Part shown: in pieces, positions 7,801 through 15,273 of the stretch | How positions within the stretch are numbered: position 1 is the stretch's first letter | How the letters are laid out: every line of letters starts with the position of its first letter | DNA from: a bacterium | GTDB taxonomy: Bacteria > Verrucomicrobiota > Kiritimatiellia > UBA8416 | Direction: 5' to 3' | Assembly: GCA_020048935.1 (NCBI GenBank) | Contig: JAIFLS010000110.1 | Location: forward strand, 1 to 21,906 | Length of the DNA stretch: 21,906 bases | Position numbers and translations under genes: made by a program | The notes under the pieces: model-generated | Database searches by the model: none | The model's input: the letters and a program-made list of their open reading frames with translations, nothing else | What the model was told of the DNA's origin: nothing

Positions 7801-9888
7801 GATCTGGTTCAGCGGCTTGAAATCGGGACGGAAGTCATCCGTCTTGAACAGCCATTCCAGGAACCGTTGCGTCGCGGCAAACTGGGGTTCGATCCGCCCC
7901 CAGTCCAGGCGATCAAAATCATCCAGCGGGGAATCCATGCGCTGGCGATCCGCATCGTCCGTGACCCAGGTCACCCCCTGCAAACCAAAGCTCAAGGCGG
8001 CAGAGGTGACCAGGGCACGCCGCCCCAGCCATCCGGCACCACCTTCGCGCCCCCCGATGGCGTCGATGTTCACCACGCGCCGCATCGGCGAATCCTCGGG
8101 CCAGATATCGCCCCGCTTGACCGCGAAACGCATCGCCCGCGTGAGGTCACGACTGCTGGTGTCGATCCGGTTGTAGCCACAAAGCGAGCCAGGACCGACC
8201 TGGAAACCGCAATCGGAAAGGTCAAGCCCCACGACGAACGAGGCCGCCGGCAAGGTTGCCAGATCGCCCTCCAAACCGAAAAATGAAACGATGGCCTGCC
8301 GCAACTGATCCATCGGCTCAAAGAACACGCCCCGCTGCTCCTGCACGCCAAGCTGCCCCTCGATCCGTTCCGTCATGCGCGACCACAGCATCCTCGCCAC
8401 CGGCAGGTCATTGGTCGCGACGCTCAGCTTTTCACTGTATACCGCCTCAAGGATCCGATTGCGCGAACGCAGCGGATCCGAAAAGACCGCCAGCAGGCTT
8501 CCGGCATGCGCCTTGCCTTCCTCGAACGCATCCCAAGCGCCGATGGTTTCAGAGTTGGCGGGCTCCTGCTGCTTCACAAACGCCTGTGCGGCGTGAATAG
8601 CCTCATAGGCGGTATCGGGCAATTCCTGGCGATGATGGGTCAGCAGCCATGCCGTGGCCTCCGCCAAAGTCGAGAGTATATCCTCCCTGACGGCGGGCGT
8701 GTTCTCCGTGGCGATAAGACGCTTCGAGGCCAGCCGCAGCTCGCCCTGCAGTTTTTTCAGGCGCAGCAATTCCGGTCCGACGGCATCCTTGTAGAGGCGA
8801 CGGATATGCTTGGCGGCATAACGGTCATGCAGAGTGGCCAATCCTTCATCAACATCGTTGAAATGGTGCAATTCCTCAGCCGCCGCCAGATAGTCATCCA
8901 AGTGCTCGGTTTCGATATCGGCATGCTGCTTCCGTGTCCGGCAATCAGGCGTTACCGTGAGCATTGCCGCCATGTAGCGCATCCCCATCTGGTTGATGTG
9001 GTACGCATCCAGGAATCCGAACACGAGGTTACGGGACGGCTGGACGGCCTCATCCCGCAGGAGATTCAGGACCGTGGCCAGATCCAGCGCCGCATCAGCT
9101 CCAGGGGCGATTCCGGCAACCCGGCTCATCGAGTCATACGGTGCCACCACCGCATAGGGTGTCTCGGCTTTGGCGGCATCCGCCGGCTTGACTCCCGCGT
9201 AGATATTGCGCGCCATCGCGCGCTTCCATTCCCCGCGGCAGACAATCCGACCCTGCGATAACGCTCCCGCACGCAGCGCTTCCGCCAGCGGGCCCGCCGG
9301 CACATAGTAGCGCGGCTTGAAAAGCGATTGGCTGGCCGAGACGAACGGATCCCCGATCATATCGCTCTCCAGGAATATCACGGCTGCCGCCCCGAAATCG
9401 AACACACGGCGGTACGCGTGGTAGGCCGCCATCTCCATCACGGCAATGTTGCCTTTCAGCCCCTTGGCAGGCAGGCTCTCGAACGCAGCCTCTTCCACAT
9501 AGACCAGCTTGCCTTGGATGCCGCCAAGCGGCGTCGTGTTCAACCGGGCAACATCCGGCCAGATGGGGAATATGGCATGCTTGCCCGCGAGAGTCTCCCC
9601 CTGGATTTCAATATAAGTTTCCCCATACACCGGCACGACCACCGGGAACTCATGCGTCCACACCTGCACACCCGGGATCTCGCGCACCCGAGCCAGCAGG
9701 TCGTCCTGCAGGCGCGCATGTGCCGGTGTCCCAACCTGGCGGGTCTCATAGCCGCTCAGCCACTGCGTGTCGGCCTTCACCCGGTCCACGAATTCATTCG
9801 TCCCAGCCGCCGACATCCGCCCGCAAGTTCCCGCCAGCACCAGTAGTGCGGCACCCCGTACCAATCTGTTCTTTAACCCGTATCGCAT
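4801..9888 (-). CDS. Giant fusion: degenerate M28-peptidase-like ectodomain joined to an FtsX-type permease
   Basis: Product of about 1,695 residues. Order (approximate): signal or anchor helix 8-25; M28-like region 30-310 with an inserted PA-type domain (about 100-215); helical segment 325-530; second peptidase-like part 545-685; β-rich domain 715-880; coiled/helical segment 900-995; three membrane helices (about 1001-1023, 1029-1048, 1056-1079); an FtsX unit with one helix (1123-1143), a ~270-residue outside domain and three helices (1417-1436, 1459-1482, 1508-1531); and a C-terminal domain (1545-1690) ending in the cytoplasm. SERKKEIYVYTSLGLAP is the FtsX coupling motif. Metal ligands of M28 enzymes seem lost: APYDS replaces the H-x-D motif, GADAALD replaces GADDN, and DAYHINQMG replaces the Glu pair. 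The ATG at 9888 has GGAGT just upstream; an ATG four codons earlier (9900) lacks one. It follows the DUF6785 gene by 52 bases. Confidence 0.88.
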   Translation of the reverse strand: MRYGLKNRLVRGAALLVLAGTCGRMSAAGTNEFVDRVKADTQWLSGYETRQVGTPAHARLQDDLLARVREIPGVQVWTHEFPVVVPVYGETYIEIQGETLAGKHAIFPIWPDVARLNTTPLGGIQGKLVYVEEAAFESLPAKGLKGNIAVMEMAAYHAYRRVFDFGAAAVIFLESDMIGDPFVSASQSLFKPRYYVPAGPLAEALRAGALSQGRIVCRGEWKRAMARNIYAGVKPADAAKAETPYAVVAPYDSMSRVAGIAPGADAALDLATVLNLLRDEAVQPSRNLVFGFLDAYHINQMGMRYMAAMLTVTPDCRTRKQHADIETEHLDDYLAAAEELHHFNDVDEGLATLHDRYAAKHIRRLYKDAVGPELLRLKKLQGELRLASKRLIATENTPAVREDILSTLAEATAWLLTHHRQELPDTAYEAIHAAQAFVKQQEPANSETIGAWDAFEEGKAHAGSLLAVFSDPLRSRNRILEAVYSEKLSVATNDLPVARMLWSRMTERIEGQLGVQEQRGVFFEPMDQLRQAIVSFFGLEGDLATLPAASFVVGLDLSDCGFQVGPGSLCGYNRIDTSSRDLTRAMRFAVKRGDIWPEDSPMRRVVNIDAIGGREGGAGWLGRRALVTSAALSFGLQGVTWVTDDADRQRMDSPLDDFDRLDWGRIEPQFAATQRFLEWLFKTDDFRPDFKPLNQISAPWRHGMGRVVGISAGETVPRVPRPGFLVTLGGVAADQDGIRRHEFTWTEYDGSFRVPLIPGEVYKDHKILNMVAYRLDGTGAIVEALTTTESLVSTRLATTFSLTTPPGEQLPRVVTFECAELNGPSFFDVRFLEPLREGTLLDAVRGGRPKQASFSVGKDGQMWGLVEPGIRWQLILKAGAARIRMALLNALPDGRELGKTLRETFQRGMPVTEQLASIPELVSVRDIAALNEWRLTDFRAAGIKSEKIDSIRMATREAMEAADAAIARDDGATLKRAASQALANEIRAYQAVKDMGLDISRGAIFLMLMLVPFCVAMERLLFASARIERQIAGALSIFAGMTVLLWSFHPAFRISAQPLVIVMSFTILSMSVVVISMVLKRFKASVREFQSSLAEGSGANMSRGGVVGSAIFLGIANMRKRKVRTLLTGTTIVLVTFALLCFSSTSSYVDKKDFKLENVKTATPSVLVRRPTSGPLAWEAVPAIHNLLGGREGDIGERAWLGGTQGQATWRLYVIDPRTGKQVPMLGALGLPPIEHKLTGIDRVLTNWQTFAEAGGCYLPEDTAKLLGVAVGDVVVIRGDELVVRGVFDPVRLEDEIRMLDGQPIMPYDYTRQEQDWINRDSQDAIEQETASAAAMQPSGNILDQLIPARSLIILPTDNIRRFGGTLRSVGIACSSLAQASDVANELMKTIVYPAYYSNRDGGVSVVVATPLVAIPPKNLAIPLVIAALIIFTTMLNSVSERKKEIYVYTSLGLAPTHVGALFVAEALTYGLMGAVFGYIAGQGTASVLTGLGLMEGITLNYSGTAVIKTMLLVQGVVVLSAIVPAIAAGRIAAPSSDMDWKVPKPENGVIRDMLPFTVSPSAAPGLTAFMYEYLEAHRDGVLGAFDVDHIRLLPAGTDGTLAALETRLWLEPFDMGVRQNMRFSVNAPEDGVCSISIAISHEAGTPNMWWRLNKPFFMDLRCQLLGWRKLSQELMRQYIEQASGRMKAEGSAAV

Positions 9889-9940
9889 CTTACTCCACAT
9901 TCAAAGGGTTTGAATTGAAATCCACGCCGCCAGCCGTCCG

Positions 9941-11980
9941 TCAGGGATACTGCATCAAGGTATAGCGGGGAACCTCCGCCGGATCCGCCCCCGTGACCAG
10001 GATGATAATCACGGGCACTAGCGTCCAGACGATTACCGTCAGCAGTTCCCCCATGATCAACCCCAGGAAGAGCGGCCTCGCCTTGCGGTACGCCCCGCCC
10101 CCGAATAGCCGCGTGATCGCCGTCTTGAGCAGCCAGCCCAGGAACACGCTGAACCAGAGCAGATGCCCGATCGAGACCCGGCAGAACAGGATGCCCACCG
10201 GATGGATCGGCCAGGCCGGGAACCGCGAGCACAACCAAAGCAGTCCGGTACCGATACCGAGTCCAGTGGCCTGCTGGCCGCGCTGCGCTGTGAAGAACGA
10301 ATAATCATCCCGCGCGGCGCGTTCCCACCCGTTGATGGATGTTCCGCCAACTTTCGCCTGTGTGCTGACGTCGAAGTGCTGGTAATGCATATTGAGGTGG
10401 ACAACACCGCAGACAATGAAACCGATGATCAGGATCACGACCCCGCCGAGAATCAGGCGCCGTTGGTGCGCCGGCGTCGCCTCACGGTCGATCCCCATGG
10501 CCAGCGTTGTCATCACCGCCGCGCTGACCGCCGTGGTACGGGTCAGCAGCGCACTGAACACCCCAGCGAAGAGCAGGACCGACGGCGACAGCCAGGCCAG
10601 CGGAAACAGGGCCGTCAAGCCACTCACACTCATCCGCCCGACCCACAAGGTCGGCATACCGGTTTCCGCGATGATGCGGGCCATCAGCAGGGCCACCATC
10701 GCGCAGCCCAGCATCGCCAGCACGCTCCACCAGATCGGGGCACCGGCCCAGTAGAGCCAGAAGACAATCCCCGCGCACCCGAGCACGAACATCCAGCCGG
10801 CCAGTGAGTTCCGACGGGCCTCCGCCTCGTTGCCTGCCCGGCCCAGCATCGCCCGGCCCACTTTTGCCCAGTGGGCGCGCCCGAGCCACAGCACCCAGCC
10901 GATAATCGCCAGCAGCGCCCCGAACGCCTGGTCCTCAACCTGACCTTCATGGAAGGCGGGAATATAGGCCTTGCCGAACGTGAGGTACCACGCGTAGCCG
11001 AAACTCCACCCCCATATGGAAATGGCATAGCGGTTCGGGATAAAATAGGCGACACCCACCACCGAGAAGAAAATGGCCTGGGAAACGAGAGGGTATGCCG
11101 CATGACGCATGAGGCCATCCGTGTAATAATCCTTCAGCGACCAGCTCAACGGGAAGGAGGGAAACGCTCCCGTGAACACGTTCAACCCCCGGAACGCATG
11201 GATCACGAACACGACGGTACAGCCGATCCAGAAGGCCCGGTTGTAGAAGATGGCCGGCAGCGCACGCTCGGAGTCATCATCCGAATCGCCGATAAACGCC
11301 TGATAGACATTCAACAGCGGGAACGGAAGGCGCTCGTTGTCCCGCCATTGCGGGTAGACCACCCCACCCAGACCGAGCATCATGATCCACATCGCCAGGA
11401 TCAGCATCCCCCAGGAGGCCATCGGCAGGAGCCATGCTTTCCAAGGCACAGAGGCTCCCTCGTCAAGTCCCTCGATAAACTGGTCGGACAGCGGCGTCGG
11501 CTGCGTTACCACGTTGCCCTCGCTGTCCAGCGTTGGCAGCGCATCCGGGAAAAGGGCCTGCCGGAAATCCGAATTGGCGGCAATCCGCGCGGTCGTCAGG
11601 TTCTGGTTGAAGTCCCGGTTGATTTCAGCCACCATACGCGGGAACATGCGCATCAGTCCGTTGCTGGGAATGATGGCGGCAAACAGCAGCAAGCCTGAGA
11701 TCAAGGCCAGTTGATGGCGGTCAAGCATCCAGCGCCGCCCGAGCAGGCGCAGCAACGGGTTAAGCCCCAGCACCAGCAGCAGAAGGAATGCCACGACGAT
11801 CTCCGGCAGGTAGCTGTCGGAAATGTAGGTGTTCTTCAGCAGGAAGTTGTTATAGGGTACGGCAATCCAGACAATCACAGACCCAATCAAAGCGACCACC
11901 GCGGCCACCAGAATACGCCAAATAGAGAAAGATGCTTTCAAACGATAACCCCTTGTGTCATCAAAACCAATCAAAGGCAT
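9941..11980 (-). CDS. DUF6785/DUF6784 family polytopic membrane protein
   Basis: Inner-membrane protein of about 679 residues with roughly a dozen hydrophobic helices. The N-terminal part (IWRILVAAVVALIGS, then VPYNNFLLKNTY, LGLNPLLRLLGRRWML and AAIIPSNGLMRMFPRM) matches the DUF6785 family as I know it. The C-terminal part (GHLLWFSVFLGWLLK, GGGAYRKARPLFLGLIMGE) matches DUF6784. No function is established for either. A WRDNERLPFPLL segment (about 212-223) recalls the ELPFP motif of the OPT-like protein two genes downstream. The start is unclear. The ATG at 11980 lacks a good ribosome site. A TTG at 11992 follows a G-run at good spacing, and a TTG at 11941 follows AAGGGG and would begin KASFSIWR, which suits the family's short N-terminus. 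It is the first gene of the seven-gene minus-strand run. Confidence 0.85.
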   Translation of the reverse strand: MPLIGFDDTRGYRLKASFSIWRILVAAVVALIGSVIVWIAVPYNNFLLKNTYISDSYLPEIVVAFLLLLVLGLNPLLRLLGRRWMLDRHQLALISGLLLFAAIIPSNGLMRMFPRMVAEINRDFNQNLTTARIAANSDFRQALFPDALPTLDSEGNVVTQPTPLSDQFIEGLDEGASVPWKAWLLPMASWGMLILAMWIMMLGLGGVVYPQWRDNERLPFPLLNVYQAFIGDSDDDSERALPAIFYNRAFWIGCTVVFVIHAFRGLNVFTGAFPSFPLSWSLKDYYTDGLMRHAAYPLVSQAIFFSVVGVAYFIPNRYAISIWGWSFGYAWYLTFGKAYIPAFHEGQVEDQAFGALLAIIGWVLWLGRAHWAKVGRAMLGRAGNEAEARRNSLAGWMFVLGCAGIVFWLYWAGAPIWWSVLAMLGCAMVALLMARIIAETGMPTLWVGRMSVSGLTALFPLAWLSPSVLLFAGVFSALLTRTTAVSAAVMTTLAMGIDREATPAHQRRLILGGVVILIIGFIVCGVVHLNMHYQHFDVSTQAKVGGTSINGWERAARDDYSFFTAQRGQQATGLGIGTGLLWLCSRFPAWPIHPVGILFCRVSIGHLLWFSVFLGWLLKTAITRLFGGGAYRKARPLFLGLIMGELLTVIVWTLVPVIIILVTGADPAEVPRYTLMQYP

Positions 11981-12062
11981 GCCGGACGGCAATGCCTACC
12001 CCCCTTCACCATCTGCTTACGATACGCCGACACCCCCAACCCGCTCCCGCTAGGCGGACACA

Positions 12063-12082
12063 TGCGTTAACAGGATAACGCA
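12063..12082. promoter_or_regulatory. 20-bp inverted repeat, possible operator ahead of the DUF6785 gene
   Basis: TGCGTTA at 12063-12069 and TAACGCA at 12076-12082 are perfect 7-base inverted arms around a 6-base spacer. The element lies about 83 bases upstream of the ATG at 11980 in the 190-base gap after rbsD. Read on the minus strand, TTGCTG and TATCCT, separated by 16 bases, form a weak promoter-like pair whose -10 falls inside the palindrome, as expected for a repressor operator. Similar length and symmetry are seen in LacI/GalR-type sites, but the centre differs. Nothing else was recognised in 11981-12170. Confidence 0.35.
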
Positions 12083-12170
12083 ACATCGCCACTCAGCAAA
12101 CGGCGGAATTGCGACAGCCGTATTCGCTAATCACGGCACGATCGGCAGCAACTCCCAGAGCTGCAAACCG

Positions 12171-12581
12171 TTACCGTTCCATCTGCCAACGATCACCGGC
12201 ACCCGACACAAGCATGACATTGCCCCAGGCGGTGAAGTCACCGGTCCGGACAATCGTCTTCACCGCATGACTGCGCGCTTTCAGTTCCGTATGCGCGATG
12301 ACCTCGACCTCCACGCCGAAGAGTTGCGACACCTTCGCGAAGTAGGCCGGGTTGTGATCCCGTGTATCAGACGCCATGACGACTTTCTCGACCGAATGAT
12401 ACTTCTTAAGCTCAGCCAGCACATCCAACACCGATGGAACACCCTCGGAAAGCGCGATATCGATCAGTTCGACCTCGTCCGGGCAGGGGAACCCCGCATC
12501 AACGACCATCATCAGGTCCATGTGGCCCTGACGGTTCAGCGCCGAATCAATTGCCCCGTTCAACATTCCGATTTCCTTCAT
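12171..12581 (-). CDS. rbsD: D-ribose pyranase (RbsD/FucU family)
   Basis: Cytoplasmic enzyme that interconverts the β-pyranose and β-furanose forms of D-ribose so that ribokinase can use it; FucU relatives act on fucose. The 136-residue product is the normal length (about 131-139). It starts MKEIGMLNGAID, has GHMD with His20, the catalytic histidine position in RbsD, and VVDAGFP with Asp28. HNP in the middle and the C-terminal GDFTAWGNVMLVSGAG match the family, in which that region carries the RSGE..PYAN..L..G motif. The ATG at 12581 was chosen because GGGA lies five bases upstream and the family starts there; the in-frame extension to 12686 has no family match. It is an orphan: no rbsK, rbsACB or lacI-type gene is in the window. 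It is divergent from the fused synthase gene and codirectional with the DUF6785 run 190 bases downstream. Confidence 0.93.
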   Translation of the reverse strand: MKEIGMLNGAIDSALNRQGHMDLMMVVDAGFPCPDEVELIDIALSEGVPSVLDVLAELKKYHSVEKVVMASDTRDHNPAYFAKVSQLFGVEVEVIAHTELKARSHAVKTIVRTGDFTAWGNVMLVSGAGDRWQMER

Positions 12582-12613
12582 CGATTCCCTTTCTATTTCA
12601 TTCCAGTGGTGAA

Positions 12614-12643
12614 CATATAGCCTAACTCGGCTTGTCCGGGCAA
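12614..12643 (-). promoter_or_regulatory. Possible sigma70-type promoter for rbsD
   Basis: On the minus strand TTGCCC (12638-12643) and TATATG (12614-12619) are separated by 18 bases, each matching four of six consensus positions. Initiation would fall near 12607 and give a leader of about 25 bases with the ribosome site of rbsD. This is a weak prediction in the 140-base divergent region 12582-12721, where no other clear site was seen. Confidence 0.28.
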
Positions 12644-12721
12644 TCTTATTCGACACCCTATCCGACATATTTGACCTATTTACCACTTGCCGTAAGCGGC
12701 GTCAATTGATAGCGTTCACGA

Positions 12722-15268
12722 ATGAAAATCAAGACGATCACTCCGTTCGCGTTGGTTCTGCTCTCCGGCTTTGCCTGCCTGGTATTCCAGTTGCTCTGGA
12801 TGCGGCAATTGGGACTGCTGTTCGGCAATACGGCCTATGCCGCCGCCATGACCCTGGCGATCTTTTTTGCCGGGCTTGCACTCGGGAGCTGGTTCTGGGG
12901 CGGCAAGTCCGCCACCGTGCACAACCCCATGCTGGTCTTTGCGGGGCTTGAAGCCGGCATCGCGGTTACCGCCCTGCTCTACTTCGTGTTGATCGCTCTT
13001 TTCCAGGCCATCTATCCCGCTGTCTACCAGGCTATCGGATCCCCCCCTCTGCGTTTCGCCATGAAGTGCTCACTCGCCTTGTGCCTGATTCTTCCTCCCG
13101 CCTTCTTCATGGGCGGCACGGTGCCTATGATCGGACAGGCGCTGATCCGCAAGAGGAACGCATTCGGCCGTCGCGCGGCCGGGCTTTACGCCATCAACAC
13201 CATCGGGGCAGCACTGGGGGCCTTTAGCGCCGGTTTTTTCCTGGTGAGACTCCTGGGCTTTACCCGGACCTGCATCATCGCGATCGCGATTACCGGGGTC
13301 ACGGCGGCAGCGGCCTACCTGCTTGCACATGCGCGGGAGGACGACCCACAGTCCCAGCCTTCAGAATTCGATGAAGCCCCGCCGCCGCGCTCACCGCGTG
13401 CCGTTTTCCCCCTTTATGCAATCGGTTTCGTGTCGGGGTTCGGTTTTCTGGCCCTCGAAGTGCTGTGGACCCATCTTCTGGCCCAGATCCACACTAACTC
13501 GGTTTACAGTTTCTCTACGGTACTTGTGATTGTGCTGCTGGCCTTGGGCATGGGCTCAGCCGCGGCATCCAGGCTGACCGGATGGCGTGCGCATCCCATG
13601 CGGGTGCTGGCCACCCTGCTGCTGATTGGAGGCATTGCGGTAACGGCTTGCCCGTTTGTGTTCATGGCCGCGACAGGCGGGATCAGGATGCTATACACGG
13701 GCGGCAAACTGCTGCCTTTCCTCTTGGACTTGTTCGGCAGGGGAGCCTTGACCATCGGATTGCCCGCTTTCCTGCTGGGAATGGTTTTTCCTTTCCTATT
13801 GAAGGCCGCCGAGTCCCATGCCCTGCAGCCCGGCGTGACACTGGGCCGACTTGCCGCGATCAATACGGCGGGCTCGATCCTGGGCGCCCTGCTCTGCGGG
13901 TTCTTCTTTCTCGAGCAGTTCGGCATCTGGCGCACCATGCAGTTTCTCGCCGCACTTTACCTGGTCGCGGGGATGCTGCTGCCGATCGGGCTGTCCAGGG
14001 CGTCCATGGCCATCCGTTCCGCTGGCACGCTGGCCTTGGTACTGCTGTTCACGGTCATGAGCCCGGCCGACCTGCGGGTAACCGGACGCGATCCTGCCCG
14101 GCCACCGGAGCCGTTTCTCGACCTCTGGGAAACCAGCCACGGTACGGTCTCGGTGATACGTGACGAGCACAGCGGTTACGTAATCAAGTTGAACTCGAAC
14201 TATTGGCTGGGGTCAACCGGCGCCGCCTGGCAACAGCACTTCCAGGGACGGATCCCGCTCCTCGCCTACCCGCAGACGCGCAGCGTATTCTTCCTTGGGA
14301 TGGGTACCGGTATAAGCGTGGGCGGTTCCCTCGACCCGAGGTTCGAGCAGGTGGAACGCGTGGTCGCCTGTGAACTGGTACCGGAAGTCGTTACGGCCGC
14401 CCGGAAATATATGACTGGCGATTTCAAAATAAAGGGAGCCGCCCGTGTGGATTTCACCAGCGGGCTTTTCCAGGATCCACGCGTGGAAATCGTCGTGGAG
14501 GACGGGCGGCATTACCTGATGGCCAGCGGGGAAACTTTCGATATGATCAATGGCGACCTGTTCCTGCCCTATCAACAGGGAACCGGAAGCCTCTATAGCC
14601 GCGAACACTTCAAAAATGCGAAGGCCAGTCTCACCCCGGACGGTGTCTTCGTGCAGTGGCTGCCAATGTTCCAGCTCACCGAATTCGAATTCGGTGTAAT
14701 CGCCAGGACCATGCTCGACGTGTTCGGGCAGGTCACGATGTGGCGCAACAACTTCAATCCGGGACAGGAGGCGGTGGCCCTGATCGGGCACATGCACAAC
14801 AACCCGCTGCCACCGATCGCCACGGAATCCATTCCAGCGAGAATGGCCGAGCTTGCCGGGAAGAACCCGCTGCAGATGGACCGGCTGGATCTGAGTTTCG
14901 ACGTGGAGACTGCGCTCGTCTTCTACTGCGGGAATCTAACCGCCGCCGCGGAGCTTTTCCGGCAGTACCCGCTCAACACGGATGACCGCCCGATCATCGA
15001 GTACGCCGCACCGCTTTCGATCCGCAAGAAAGTGGATGGCTTTCCGCCCACCCTCGTCGGCCCCCGCTTCGTGACGCTGGTCGACACACTGCTCCAGCAC
15101 TGCCCGCCGGAATCCGACCCCATGCTTGCCAACCGATCAGCGGCCAACCGACGCCTCGTCACAGCCGGCGCGGAACTGCACCGGTTCTGGTTGGCAAAGG
15201 CCATGGGCCAGCCCAGGCAAACCACAACCGCCTGGCAAGAGTTTGTCGCGGCATGGACCAACGAGTAA
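12722..15268 (+). CDS. Membrane protein fusing MFS-like helices to a spermidine-synthase-like domain
   Basis: The product is 848 residues. Residues 1-445 hold two sets of hydrophobic helices split by an acidic/proline linker (about 205-225), as in proteins annotated 'fused MFS/spermidine synthase'. The paired motifs 'FACLVFQLLWMRQLG' (17-31) and 'GFLALEVLWTHLLA' (241-254), and 'GLYAINTIGAALGAF' and 'RLAAINTAGSILGAL', show an internal duplication of the membrane part. Residues 470-690 are a Rossmann-like SAM-binding domain with FLGMGTGISVG (524-534). In the active-site stretch FDMINGDLFLPYQQGTGSLY (606-625), Asp607 and Asp612 align with the synthase motif, but the second Asp of the usual D-S-T-D-P is Leu615. 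Polyamine synthesis is therefore doubtful; a methyltransferase-like or other SAM-dependent role is possible. A C-terminal region (about 700-848) follows. The ATG at 12722 has no clear ribosome site. Its stop is 5 bases from that of the convergent next gene. Confidence 0.85.
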   Translation: MKIKTITPFALVLLSGFACLVFQLLWMRQLGLLFGNTAYAAAMTLAIFFAGLALGSWFWGGKSATVHNPMLVFAGLEAGIAVTALLYFVLIALFQAIYPAVYQAIGSPPLRFAMKCSLALCLILPPAFFMGGTVPMIGQALIRKRNAFGRRAAGLYAINTIGAALGAFSAGFFLVRLLGFTRTCIIAIAITGVTAAAAYLLAHAREDDPQSQPSEFDEAPPPRSPRAVFPLYAIGFVSGFGFLALEVLWTHLLAQIHTNSVYSFSTVLVIVLLALGMGSAAASRLTGWRAHPMRVLATLLLIGGIAVTACPFVFMAATGGIRMLYTGGKLLPFLLDLFGRGALTIGLPAFLLGMVFPFLLKAAESHALQPGVTLGRLAAINTAGSILGALLCGFFFLEQFGIWRTMQFLAALYLVAGMLLPIGLSRASMAIRSAGTLALVLLFTVMSPADLRVTGRDPARPPEPFLDLWETSHGTVSVIRDEHSGYVIKLNSNYWLGSTGAAWQQHFQGRIPLLAYPQTRSVFFLGMGTGISVGGSLDPRFEQVERVVACELVPEVVTAARKYMTGDFKIKGAARVDFTSGLFQDPRVEIVVEDGRHYLMASGETFDMINGDLFLPYQQGTGSLYSREHFKNAKASLTPDGVFVQWLPMFQLTEFEFGVIARTMLDVFGQVTMWRNNFNPGQEAVALIGHMHNNPLPPIATESIPARMAELAGKNPLQMDRLDLSFDVETALVFYCGNLTAAAELFRQYPLNTDDRPIIEYAAPLSIRKKVDGFPPTLVGPRFVTLVDTLLQHCPPESDPMLANRSAANRRLVTAGAELHRFWLAKAMGQPRQTTTAWQEFVAAWTNE

Positions 15269-15273
15269 GGGCT

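Noticed and set aside
6742..8286. Long + strand open frame (about 514 codons) opposite the giant fusion gene, with another at 5119-6330
   Set aside because: The translations are rich in Arg, His, Gln and Pro, with no recognisable domain, as expected for antisense frames of GC-rich coding DNA. The minus-strand frame has clear family motifs throughout.
12671..12724. Promoter for the + strand fused synthase from the TTGACC at 12671
   Set aside because: No -10-like hexamer lies at a suitable distance before the ATG at 12722.
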